Below, piece after piece: positions 31,886-41,885 of a stretch of 64,000 nt of DNA. The stretch covers positions 262,026,441 through 262,090,440 of the forward strand of contig NC_057862.1 in the NCBI RefSeq assembly GCF_019393635.1. Reading direction: 5' to 3'. The translations under genes and the position numbers were made by a program. This DNA comes from Dromiciops gliroides. Lineage: Eukaryota > Chordata > Mammalia > Microbiotheria > Microbiotheriidae. How positions within the stretch are numbered: the stretch's first letter is position 1; every line of letters begins with the position of its first letter. The notes under the pieces are model-generated. The model saw only the letters and a program-made list of their open reading frames with translations, had not been told where the DNA came from and did no database searches.

Positions 31886-32665
31886 AGTATATTTTACTGA
31901 CAAAGTCATTCTGCTTCTCCCATTCTGTTTCTTAAGCTTGAAGAATTCTCTGCTACTATGAGAATCAACACGATTAGTTGTTCTTTGTCCTTCACTCTCC
32001 ATTTGGCTGTGAGGTTTATATGCCCTAATACATAATCAGTTTTTGTGTATGTGTCATGTACTGATGAGAAAAAGGTATATTCTTTTCTATCCCGATTCAG
32101 TTTTCTCCAGAGGTCTATCATATTTTTCTAAAATTCTATTCACCTCCTTAACTTCTTTCTGATTAATTTTGTGGTTAGATTTGTCTAGTTCTGAGAGAGA
32201 GACAGAGAGACACAGAGAGGTTGAGGTCCCCCACTAATATAGTTTTGCTATCCATTTCTTCCTGTAATTCACTTAACTTCTCTAAGAATTTGGATGCTGT
32301 ACCACTTGGTGCATACATGTTTAGTATTGATATTACTTCATTGTCTATGGTACCTTTTAGCAAGATGAAGTTTCCTTCCTTATCTCTTTTAATTAGGTCA
32401 ATTTTTGCTTTTGCATTGTCTGAGATAAGGACTGCTACCCTTGCTTTTTTTACTTCCGATGAAGCATATCTTCTGCTCCAGCCTTACCTTACTCTGTGTG
32501 TATCTCTCTGCTTCAAATGTGTTTCTTGTAAACAACATATTGTACAATTCTGGTTTTTAATCCACTCTGCTATCTGCTTCCATTTTATAGGAGAGTTCAT
32601 CCCATTCACATTCACAGTTATGATTACTGTGTATTTCCCTGCATGCTATTTTTCCCTTGTTTGTG
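31886..32665 (-). mobile_element. LINE-1 ORF2 endonuclease region (older L1)
   Basis: Minus strand reads INTVNVNGMNSPIK-like, CCLQETHLKQRDTH, KRDKEGNFILLKGTI, ILNMYAPSGTASKF, ILVGDLN and REYTFFSSVHDTYTKTDYVL, the L1 EN domain in order. Frames are broken. The element stops before the RT domain. Confidence 0.9.
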
Positions 32666-33289
32666 TTTTTCTCTTTCCTTTTCCCGTCTTTTCTCACTAG
32701 TGTTTTGTTTCTGGCTACCTCAGTCTACTCTCCCTTCTATCAGCCCCACCTCCTTTTGTCCTTTCCTCTTTCAATTCCTAGTTTTGCCCTCCCTTCTATC
32801 AACCTCACCTCCTTTTTGTCTTTTCCCCTTTCCCCTCCTAGTTTCCCCCCTCCCTTCTATCAGAACCCCACCCTTTTCTTTCCCCTTTCCCTTTACTATA
32901 GGGTAAGATAGAATTCTATACCCAATTAAGTGTGTATGTTATTCCCTCTTTAAGCCAAATCAGATGAGAGTAAGGTCAAAACAATGTTCACCCCTCCCTT
33001 CTTTCCCTCTATTGTAATAGATCTTTTGTGCCTCCTCACTTTGATGTGATCTACCCCATTTTGCCTTCCCTTTCCTCTTCTCCCAGTATAGTCCTTTTTG
33101 TTTCCCTTTTAGTTTTTTTTAATAACATCACATCAGAATCCACTTATACCCACACCTTCTGTCTGTGTGTACTCCTCCTATCTGTCTTAATAAAGATACA
33201 GTTCTCAAGAGTTACAAGTATCTTCTTCCTGTGTAGGGATGCAAACATTTTAACCTTATTGAATAACATGGTTCCCCCCCCCACACCTT
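32666..33289 (-). mobile_element. LINE-1 inter-ORF spacer with purine-rich repeats
   Basis: Lies between ORF1 and ORF2 of the older L1. The sense strand is purine-rich, with a loosely repeated ~75-bp block (on + strand: cccttctatcagccccacct, cccttctatcaacctcacct, cccttctatcagaaccccac at 32730-32870). A similar spacer occurs in the younger L1 at 34.4-34.8 kb. Confidence 0.7.
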
Positions 33290-34034
33290 TTACCTTTCCA
33301 TGTGTCTCTTGAGTCTTGTATTTGTAGACTGAATTTTCTGTTCAGTTCTGGACTTTTCATTGAATGCCCATCTTTTCCCCTGAAAGATTATAATTAATTT
33401 TGCTCGGTTGTAATCCCAGTTCTTTTGCCCCATATATTCCAAGCCCTCTGATCCTTTAATGTTGAAGCTTCCAGGTTGCATGTAATTCTGATAGTTGATC
33501 CTTGATATTTAAATTGTTTCTTTCTGGCTGCTTGCAGTATTTCCTCCTTCACTTGATAACTTTGGAATTTAGCTACAATATTTCTTGGAGTTTTCCTTTT
33601 GGGGTCTCTTTCAGGAGATGATAGGTAGATTCTTTTTTTTTTGGCAGGGCAATGGGGGTTAAGTGACTTGCCCAGGGCTGGCACTGCCCCTAGGTAGATT
33701 CTTTCAATTATTCCTTTTTCCTCTGGTTGTAAGACATTGGAGCAGTTCTCCTTGATAATGACATGAAATATGCTGCCTAGACTTTTTTTGATCATGGTCC
33801 TCAGATAGTCTAATTATTCATAGGTTGTCCCACTGGATCTATTTTCCAATTCTGTTGTATTTCTGAAGAGGTATTTTTTGTTTTCTACTTTGATATTCTT
33901 TTGATTCTGCTTTGCTTCTTCCTGTTGTCTCATTGAGTCATTAGCTTCCATCTGCCCAATTCTGATTCTTAAGGAATTATTTTCCTCAGTCAGCTTTTGT
34001 ACTTCTTTTTCCATTTAGCAAATTGCATTTTTTT
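33290..34034 (-). mobile_element. LINE-1 ORF1 region (older L1), main part
   Basis: The coiled coil MEKEVQKLTEENNSLRIRIG is followed by SSPERDPKRKTPRNIVAKFQ, ARKKQFKYQGSTIRITCNLE and AWNIWGKRTGITTEQN, the ORF1 RRM and C-terminal domains. It is broken and carries a short SINE remnant. Confidence 0.9.
33636..33690 (-). mobile_element. Internally deleted CORE-SINE
   Basis: Only the 3' end and the extreme 5' end remain, yet taggtagattcttt flanks both sides (33622-33635, 33691-33704), so the deletion happened during or after a genuine insertion. Confidence 0.85.
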
Positions 34035-34186
34035 TGTTTTTGTTTTTGCGGGACAATGGGGGTTAAGTGACTTGTCCAGGGTCATCCAGCTAGTAAGTGT
34101 CAAGTGTCTGAGGCCAGGTTTGAACTCAGGTCCTCCTGAATCCAGGGCCAGTGCTCCATTCACTGCGCCACCTAGCTGCCTCCATC
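34035..34186 (-). mobile_element. CORE-SINE in L1 ORF1
   Basis: Inserted at an aattgcatttttt site, which is repeated on both sides. Confidence 0.93.
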
Positions 34187-34253
34187 GAATTGCATTTTTT
34201 GAGCCAATTTTGATGAGTGTTAGGCTCATTTACTGCCCAGATTAGATTACTCC

Positions 34254-34420
34254 GGGGCAGCTAGGTGGTGCAGTGGATAGAGCACCAGCCCTGGAGTCAG
34301 GAGTACCTGAGTTCAAATCTGGCCTCAGACACTTAACACTTACATACTAGCTGTGTGACCCTGGGCAAGTCACTTAACCCCAACTGCCTCACTAAAAAAA
34401 TAATAATAAAAAATAAAAAG
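34254..34420 (+). mobile_element. CORE-SINE in L1
   Basis: Flanked by ttactcc repeats; tail of AAT units. Confidence 0.93.
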
Positions 34421-34522
34421 GTTACTCCACCTAGTTAGGTGTGTCTGTTAGTCCCTCCTTGAGGCAGCTCTGATGAGTTTAAGATCTTTGAGCCTTTTCT
34501 GATGAGTGTAAAATTCATTTAC

Positions 34523-34680
34523 TGGGGCAGCTAGATGGCGCAGTGGATAGAGCACTGGCCCTGGAGTCAGGAGTACCTGAGTTCAAATCCGGCCTCAGAC
34601 ACTTAATACTTACTAGCTGTGTGACCCTGGGCAAGTCACTTAACCCCAATTGCCTCACTAAAAAACAAAACAAAACAAAA
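34523..34680 (+). mobile_element. CORE-SINE in L1
   Basis: Duplication aaattcatttact around 34510-34522 and 34680-34692; tail (CAAAA)n. Confidence 0.95.
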
Positions 34681-34829
34681 AATTCATTTACTACCCTGCT
34701 CCTCTCCCATCTCTTCCCCCACTCCATAAGCCTTTTCCTGTTACTTTCATGTAGGATTTCACTTCTGCCCTTCCCCCTCCCCCCAGTGAATTCCCTTCAC
34801 CCCTCAATTTAACCCTAAAGATGTTATCA

Positions 34830-34945
34830 TCTAGCTAAGTGACACAGTGGACAAATCATCACCCCTGGACCCAGGGGGATCAGAGCCAAAACTCGGCCTC
34901 AGACACAAGAGAGTACTGTACGACCCCAGGTACGTCCCCCAGCTA
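34830..34945 (+). mobile_element. Highly degraded CORE-SINE
   Basis: catctagctaagtgacacag, then aaaactcggcctcagacaca; many differences, so much older or specially mutated compared with its neighbours. Confidence 0.65.
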
Positions 34946-34968
34946 AAGTCTTCTTTTTCATTAAAGTC

Positions 34969-35595
34969 TCATTTTTTCTGCTGAAAGATAATGCTGAGTT
35001 TTGCTGGGTAGGTGATTCTTGGTTGTAATCTCATTTCCTTTGCCCTATGGAATATCAGATTCCATGTCCTCCGGTGCTTTAATGTAGAAGCTGCTAGATC
35101 CTGTGCTATCCTGACTGGGGCTCCACAGTACTTGAATTCTTTCTTATTGGCAGTGTACAATATTTTCTTCTTGACCTGAGAGCTGTAGAATTTGGCTATA
35201 ATATTCCTAGGAGTTTTCCTTTTGGGATCTCTTTCTGGAGGTGTTTGGTGGATTCTTTCAATTTCTATTTTAGCTTCTGCTTCTAGAATTTCAGAGCACT
35301 TTCCCCTGAGAATATCTTGGAAGATGATGTCTAAGCTCTTTCCTTGATCATGGTTTTCAGGTAGACCAATAATTTTCAAATGATCTCTCCTGGACCAATT
35401 TTTCAGGTCAGCAGTTTTTCCCAGAAGATATTTCACCTTGCCCTCTATTTTTTTATTCATTTGGATTTGCTTTATTGTGTCTTGGTTTCTCATCAAGTCA
35501 CTGGCTTCCATTTGTTCAATCCTAATTCTTAGGCAATTATTTTCTTCAGAGAGCTTTTCCATTTGGCTTTTCAAGCTGTTGACTTTTTTTTCCAT
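34969..35595 (-). pseudogene. LINE-1 ORF1 protein frame (208 codons)
   Basis: Open frame starting MEKKVNSLKSQMEKLSEENN with a leucine-rich coiled coil (about residues 1-70), RRM (about 75-150) and C-terminal domain to YPAKLSIIFQQKK. The C-terminus is shorter than in other L1 ORF1 proteins, and N-terminal coiled coil beyond the Met is likely lost. Encodes the nucleic-acid-binding chaperone of L1; here a relic. Confidence 0.85.
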
Positions 35596-36495
35596 GTCTT
35601 TCCTGCATCACCCTCATTTCTCTTTCCATTTTCCCCCCTACCTCTCTAACTTTATCTTCAAAGTCCTTTTTGAGCACCTCTATGGCCTGAGACCAATTCA
35701 TATTTTTCTTGGAAGCTTTAGATATAGGGGCCCTGATGTTGACATCTTCCTCTGAGGATGCCCCTAAGTCTTCCTTGTTACTGAAGAAACTTCTATAGTC
35801 CTCACCTTTCTCTGTCAGCTCATCTTGCCTTTCTTTTACTAGACTTTTAGCTCCTTAAAGTAGGGCACTGTTTCCAGGCTGCAATATCCCAAGCTTAAGG
35901 AGTCCCAGGTGGTATGAATTAAGGAGGATCAGGTTCTTCACTCACCTGGCCTGTTCCCTGGTCCTTAGATGACCCCAGACCAACTTGCTAATCAACCAAC
36001 TTTGTGTGTTGTGGTTGTTAGCTCCGACAAGCCTGTGCCTCTCTCCCACCTGGGCCACTTCTACTCGAGCCTACCTCCTGGTTCTCAGCAGGGGTGTAAA
36101 ATCCAAGTTCTGCCTTAGCACCAGCTAGTCATTCCCCTGCCCAGGGCTCAGCCCACTCACCAGACTGTGAGCTTAGTTCCAGATGACACTGGTGCTTCAG
36201 CTGATTCAGAGGCTCTGGGGGTCTCCTTCTCTGGTGAGGACTTCCTGAGACTGGATCTGTGTTAGGGTGACTGTGGGGTTGGGCTCAACTCCTGTATAAG
36301 CACAGCAGCTCCCTCCTTCTGACATGCCAAGCTGTTTTTGGTTAGAAGATGATTTCAGCACATTCTTCTTTGAGTTTTACTGCTCCGGGCATTTTCCTGT
36401 GGCGTTATTTGGATGTTTTTTGGAGCGATCATGTCATGAGTTTGGGAGCTCACTGCCTTTCCTCCGCCATCTTGGCTCTACCCCAGAAGTCCCCT

Positions 36496-36830
36496 GAATT
36501 GCATTTTTTAATGAGTTGTTGTCCCAAATTTTTGTCCTTTCTCCAAGCTTCTCTTGCATAACTCATTTCTTTTCCCAATTTCTCTTCTATGTCTTATTTG
36601 GTTTATAAAATCCTTTTTGAGCTCTTCTAAGGCTTTTTGGTCTGAAGACCAATTCTTTTTCCCTTTTAAGTCTTTACATGTAGGTGTTTTATCATTGGAT
36701 TGTAAAGAAATGAGCTGCTCAGACCACATAACCTTTAATAAAAGAATTTTACTTAATATCATAGGAAGCATAGTCATCAAAAATCCAATTTTGGTTTTGT
36801 TAGACACAGCTCTTCTCCAGCACATTTCTT
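36496..36830 (-). mobile_element. LINE-1 ORF1 region (older L1), 5' part
   Basis: Minus-strand frame with KNWSSDQKALEELKKDFINQ and NELCKRSLEKGQKF, the N-terminal side of the ORF1 coiled coil. It continues at 34200 on the other side of the younger insert. Confidence 0.75.
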
Positions 36831-36984
36831 TCTAATCATGAGCCTGAAACATGGTGCTGACTTGAATCAGGTGTGACCCAGAACATACTCAATGATTTTG
36901 CAATTTCTTTTTTGTAATTTCATCCTGCTTTCTCCTTCCCTTCTTCCTTCCCTTTCCTCCCCATGTGTGTTGTCTTCCCTCATT

Positions 36985-37075
36985 AGATCGTAAGCTCCTT
37001 GAGAGCAGGGACCGTCTTTCTTTTTTGAAGTGCCACATTGTAGGCACTTAAGAAATATTTATTGAGTATTGACTA
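36985..37075 (+). mobile_element. L2 LINE 3' end
   Basis: gatcgtaagctccttgagag, then taggcacttaagaaatattt. Confidence 0.75.
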
Positions 37076-37079
37076 TTAG

Positions 37080-38250
37080 GTCTTCTGTTCTCTCTTTTGC
37101 TGATTCCTCATGCTCTTCCCAACCCCTTAATATAGGTATTTCCTAAGAGGAAATACCTTAGTCCTCTTCTCTCCCCACACTCTTTCCCTTGGCAAATCTT
37201 ATTCTGTCCCTTGGAGGTGATAGACAGAATTAGCTCTAGTCCTAAATTTCCCTTCTGCCCTCTAGACCCACTGATCAAACTGCTTACCTTGCCACCTCAA
37301 TGTCACACTGCCATATGAAACTCAACATGTTTAGAACTGAATTATCTTTCCTCAAGTCAGCTTGCCCTCCTGACCTCACTTTCCCAGTGTTCCATGATTC
37401 AATTCTTTCCGATCCCTTTATCTGGGGTTATTCACATACATCCCACTCACCTTTCCTATCTAAACATTTACTAAGTCTTCCTCAGTACTCAACATATGTA
37501 CTCTCCTTGTAATTCCCACTGCTATATTTTTATTTTAGCCTCTTTTTTGCCTTTTAAGGTTGAGTTCTGCTCCTGGGGTACAACAGACACTGTCCAGAGC
37601 TTCTTTTGCTGGGGGCCGAGTCACCTGCTTTCTGTTCTGAGGCATTAGCAGCGTTGGGGCTGGAAGTCATACGCCTGGTCTGGTGTGCCACTTGTTTAGC
37701 TCAGGAACCTCGGTTGCTCAGCTGCTGATGGCAGTTAAACTAGGTTTTGAAGGATGAATAAGGATATAGAAAAGGAAAGGAAGGACATAAAGGAGCAAAG
37801 GGATGGAATTGGTTGAATGGCCCAGGGAGTAGTCTAGTCTAACTTGATCATGGTGGAGAATGGGGTGGTACCATATTATGGAGGTCCTTAAGAGAAAGCA
37901 CAGTGTTATGGATTTGGAGAGACCTGTCTCCTACAATTAGTCTGTGACAAGGGTTGAGTCTCTAAAAGTCAGCTGAAAAAGATCCAACGAGATCTAATGT
38001 TTGTAAAGCACTTTGTGGACCTTTAAAACCACAAAGATTCACCTAGATCCTCCAGTCAGCAATAATTGTAAACCTTAAAAGTTTTATGTAACTGTAGACC
38101 AGGACATTTCTTTGATACTTTGATGGATTTCTGACCTCAACTTGGGCCCACTCTCCAAAGGTACAGATTACAACTCATCCTTCTTGTATACTTCTTTCTT
38201 GTCCATGTTCTCCTGCATACTCTACCCTGGAGGTCCAGAAGACATGCTGG
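37080..38250. other. L2-derived and unassigned intron DNA
   Basis: ctcaacatgtttagaactga and the following pyrimidine-rich text (37280-37520) match the L2 segment upstream of the 3' end. 37540-38250 is not classified. Confidence 0.45.
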
Positions 38251-38267
38251 GGTCTCTAGAGCCTTTA

Positions 38268-38382
38268 AGTGACTTGCCCAGTGTCACACAGTTAGTAAGT
38301 GTTAAGTGTCTGAGGCCGGATTTGAATTCAGGTACTCCTGACTCCAGGGCCAGTGCTCTATCCACTGCGCCACCTAGCTGCC
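38268..38382 (-). mobile_element. CORE-SINE lacking an A-tail
   Basis: Duplication ctctagagccttta at 38254-38267 and 38383-38396 flanks a copy that ends exactly at the caagtcacttaa point with no tail. Confidence 0.9.
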
Positions 38383-38499
38383 CTCTAGAGCCTTTATAAT
38401 GTACTGACATCAGTGGAGCTCTTGTTTCATAACAGCCAATCTCCTTTCCAGTCATAACTCTCCAGTGGGATCCTTTACCACTTTTCTCTTGTACAATTC

Positions 38500-39340
38500 T
38501 TCACCTGGGGTTCCAGCCAGTGTCTCTCAAGCTTCTAATCTTGACCCCTCATGTTCGTTCACTACACATATCCAAGTCTAGTTTCTACCCTCACATCTCT
38601 CAGAGAAATGCCTTTCTTTCCATGCCCCTGAGCTTGTGGACTTATCATTTCTTGTTTGAAGTATTCTTACAACAGCCTTCCAATAGGTCTCCTGTCTCAA
38701 GTCTCTCTTCATCCTAATCCATTCCCACAGCTGCCAAAAGAATTTTTCTAAAGGGTGAGTCTGATAATATTGCCTCCCTAATTCAATAAGCTCCAGTGAC
38801 TATTATCTCCAGATCCAAATATAAAGTCCTCTGGCATTTAAATCTCTTTAAAACTTGGCCCCTTCCTACCTTTCCAGTCTTCTTACAAATTTCTCCCCCT
38901 TCATGTACTCTATGATTAAGCTTCACTGGCCTAATTGCTGTTCCTTAAACAGATGTTATAGGACAGCTAGGTGGCCCAATGTTCAAATCCTGCCTCAGAC
39001 ACTTACTAGCTGTATGATCCTGGACAAGTTACTTAACCCTGTTTGCCTCAGTTCCTCATCTGTAAAACGAGATGAAGAAAATGGTAAACTACTCCAGTAT
39101 CTTTGTCAAGAAAACCCCCAAAAGGGGTCATGAAGAGTCAGACATGACTGAAAAGTGACTAAACAACAATAAAAAACAGAACACTCCATCTTTTATCTCT
39201 ATGTCTTTGCACTATTCATTCCCCATTCCTGGAATGCTCTTCTTCCTTACTTCTGCTTCTTAGCTTCCTTGAAAGACTAGGTCCAGATCCTACCTTCAGC
39301 AAAAACCCTTTCTCAGACCCAAGGTACCTTTTATCCATTT
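38500..39340 (+). mobile_element. L2 LINE fragment (with MAR1 insertion)
   Basis: ctccagtgactattatctcc, aacttggccccttcctacct, cctaattgctgttcc, and after the SINE cttctgcttcttagcttcct follow the L2 3' consensus order. Confidence 0.65.
38961..39178 (+). mobile_element. MAR1-type SINE with RTE-like tail
   Basis: ggacagctaggtggcccaat (shortened 5' part), core, ctcatctgtaaaacgagatg, and ggggtcatgaagagtcagac. Confidence 0.88.
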
Positions 39341-39361
39341 TTTTTTTTTAAAAACAAGATT

Positions 39362-39513
39362 TGGGGGCAGCTAGGTGGTGCAGTAGATAGAGCATGGGCT
39401 CTGGATTCAGGAGGACCTGAGTTCAAATCTGGCCTCAGACACTTAACACTTACTAGCTGTGTGACCCTGGGCAAGTCACTTAACCCCAGCTGCCTCACTA
39501 AAAAAACAAACAA
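39362..39513 (+). mobile_element. CORE-SINE
   Basis: gggggcagctaggtggtgca to an A/C-rich tail. Confidence 0.93.
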
Positions 39514-39689
39514 AAAAAAGAACCAAGCTTTGGCCAGTTTATTAAAGAATACTTTTGTAAAGTTTATTTTTCACTGGTCTGTTCTGGCATGCTTCTAATG
39601 ATATCAGAATCACCTAGATTAATGACAGCCAGTGTACAAACTCTGTAGTATTTTCCACATGCTGTATTTGCAAGTTGTTTTCCCCTTTA

Positions 39690-39800
39690 GAATGTGAGCT
39701 CCTAAAGGGCAGAGACTGTTTTTACCTTTCCTTGGATCCCCATATCTTAAGCACTGTGGCTACCAATTAGCAAGTACTTAATGCTTGTTGAGTGACTGGT
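39690..39800 (+). mobile_element. L2 LINE 3' end
   Basis: agaatgtgagctcctaaagg, then gtacttaatgcttgttgagt. Confidence 0.75.
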
Positions 39801-39898
39801 CATATATTGCAGCCTACTTATGCCTACCATTTTAATTAGATTTTATTCATTTTCTGTCATTAGAATACATTGCCAGCTCTCATTCTCCTCTGGCTTTT

Positions 39899-40052
39899 TT
39901 TTTTTTTTTTTTTTTGCGGGGCAATGGGGGTTAAGTGACTTGCCCAGGGTCACACAGCTAGTAAGTGTTAAGTGTCTGAGGCCGGATTTGAACTCAGGTA
40001 TACTCCTGAATCCAGGGCCGGTGCTTTAACCACTGCGCCATCTAGCTGCCCC
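39899..40052 (-). mobile_element. CORE-SINE with 14-bp duplication
   Basis: ctcctctggctttt at 39885-39898 and 40053-40066. Confidence 0.95.
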
Positions 40053-40069
40053 CTCCTCTGGCTTTTAAA

Positions 40070-40380
40070 GCTCTTTATATCTTCTCAGACATTACTACTC
40101 TCTACATCCTCTGCAATCTAGTGACACTGGTCTTCCTGCTGTCACACAAGTCACTCCATCACCCAACTCCACATATTTTCATTAACTGGAACTCTCATGC
40201 CTGATCTCTCCCCACTTTTTTCCACTTCCTGGCTTCCTTCACATCCCAGCTAAAATCCCACCTTCTAGGAAAAAACCTTTCTTGATCCCCCTTAATGCTT
40301 GTCCCTTTTCTCTGTTGATTATCTCAAATTTATCCTGTATATATCTTGTTTGAAAATACTTGTCATCTTGTGTCCCCTAT
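40070..40380 (+). mobile_element. L2 LINE fragment
   Basis: ttccacttcctggcttcctt, cacatcccagctaaaatccc and accttctaggaaaaaacctt follow the L2 3' region; the tail resumes at about 40640-40745 after a MIR/MAR insertion. Confidence 0.7.
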
Positions 40381-40383
40381 TAA

Positions 40384-40600
40384 GGCAGCTAGGTAGCAAA
40401 GTGGATAGAGCTCTGAGTCTGAGTTCAAGAAGTTAAAATCCAACCTCAGATACTTACTACGTGTGAGGCCTTGGGCAAGTCACTTAACTTCTCCCTCAGT
40501 TTCCTCAACTGTAAAATGGGGATAATAATAGTAGCTCCTATCTCACAGAGTTATTATGAGGATCAAATGAGATATTTGTATAGTTGGCACTTTAAAAATA
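40384..40600 (+). mobile_element. MIR/MAR-like SINE
   Basis: aaggcagctaggtagcaaag to cctcaactgtaaaatgggga and a caaatgagatatttg tail. Confidence 0.75.
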
Positions 40601-40889
40601 CTTATTCCCTTCCTTTTTCCATTAGGAAATAGGGGAAGATTAGACTTATGAGATATTTGAAAGAGAGGACTATTTTTTTGTGTGCCTTTCTTTCCCCTGT
40701 GCTTAGTGGAGTGTCTGGAACTTAAATACTTATTGACTTTATCTATTGAGGCATGGGTACTCTAGGTATAGAACTGTTCGCTTATTATTATACTTGCTGA
40801 ATAGTTTTATGTTACAGCATTAATTGTAAAAGTGGGTAAATCAAATGTTTCCTCATTCTCCCTAAAAATATTTAAGTTGATTTCTACTT

Positions 40890-41030
40890 ACTGTAATGGG
40901 AAGAGCTCTGGATTTGGAGTCCTCTGACTTTGAATCCCAGCTATTCTAAATTACTAACCTGTATTACCTTGGCCAAGGGCACATTATAACTTCCCTGGGC
41001 CTCTGTTTCCTCATTTGAAAATTGTAGGAC
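40890..41030 (+). mobile_element. MIR-like SINE remnant
   Basis: gagctctggatttggagtcc to tctgtttcctcatttgaaaa. Confidence 0.6.
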
Positions 41031-41225
41031 TAGATTTGTAAATTTGATGACTCAGAAGAGTGTGGCTGATGACTTTTTGGAAAATTCTGCCTCCCTTAAA
41101 TCCAATACACATGCAAATCAAGACATTACCTGTGATGTCTTTGATCTTGGAAAATTAAAGTCCAAGAACAACAAAGTGCTGTCAATGAACTTATCTTACT
41201 TTATCTTCAGAAAAAGGTCATTTAT

Positions 41226-41229
<4 letters not shown>

Positions 41230-41287
<58 letters not shown>
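41230..41287. repeat. (TA)29 microsatellite
   Basis: Uninterrupted TA run, self-complementary and able to extrude a cruciform. Confidence 0.97.
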
Positions 41288-41289
<2 letters not shown>

Positions 41290-41334
41290 ATACAAAGATT
41301 CCAAACCAAGTTTATGCTTAAAAGACTAGAATCC

Positions 41335-41503
41335 AGGGGCAGCTAGGTGGCACATTGGATAAAGCACTGGCCCTGGATTCAGGAGGACCTGAGTTCAAAT
41401 CCAGCCTCAGACACTTGACACTAGCTGTGTGACCCTGGGCAAGTCACTTAACCCTCACTGTCCTGCCAGAAAAAAGAGAGAGACAAAGACAGAGAAGAGA
41501 AAA
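41335..41503 (+). mobile_element. CORE-SINE with 16-bp duplication
   Basis: taaaagactagaatcc at 41319-41334 and 41504-41519; AG-rich tail. Confidence 0.95.
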
Positions 41504-41689
41504 TAAAAGACTAGAATCCTTTGCTCTCAATTAACTGTGAAGATGAGAATTTTGAAAAATAGGTACACTGAAACTCAAAACAATTCAATTTATTCTCTCC
41601 TGATTTAGGAGATGTATTTTTTTGCTTTCAGCTTTCTGTTTAGTTCAGTTTTTGTTCACCCTGAAAAGAGTTAAATAAACTATGTAAAC

Positions 41690-41717
<28 letters not shown>
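41690..41717. repeat. (CA)n microsatellite
   Basis: About 14 CA units in DNAAF2 intron 1, 170 bp from the donor. Confidence 0.93.
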
Positions 41718-41721
<4 letters not shown>

Positions 41722-41885
41722 AGGTACACTGGCTTCCCTATAATTTGTATTTTATACATTTGAATCTACATCATTAAAAATATTTCATAATGAAAAGATA
41801 CACTAATGCTACAATGGGAATCCATACTAATTTTGAAAAAATGGAATTATTTTAAAAGTTATAAAGTAGAATAGAGGACTGTTAC

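Larger units (their letters stand above)
34201..36495 (-). mobile_element. ORF1-only LINE-1 copy with complete 5' end (half-L1-like), inserted in older L1
   Basis: On the minus strand it starts ggggacttctggggtagagc followed by caagatggcgg, the typical mammalian L1 5' UTR start. A ~900-bp 5' UTR leads to ORF1 (35595-34969; coiled coil LSEENNCLRIRIEQMEASDL, RRM TPPERDPKRKTPRNIIAKFY, C-terminal LQPRITYPAKLSII), then the inter-ORF spacer. It then ends without ORF2. gaattgcatttttt flanks it at 34187-34200 and 36496-36509. It carries two younger SINEs and one degraded one. Confidence 0.82.
25793..41885 (-). other. DNAAF2 intron 1 (~16 kb)
   Basis: GT-AG bounded. It contains three LTRs, nested L1s on the minus strand (31.9-36.8 kb), L3/CR1 and L2 relics, about a dozen SINEs and several microsatellites. 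I see no additional host exon in it. Confidence 0.7.
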
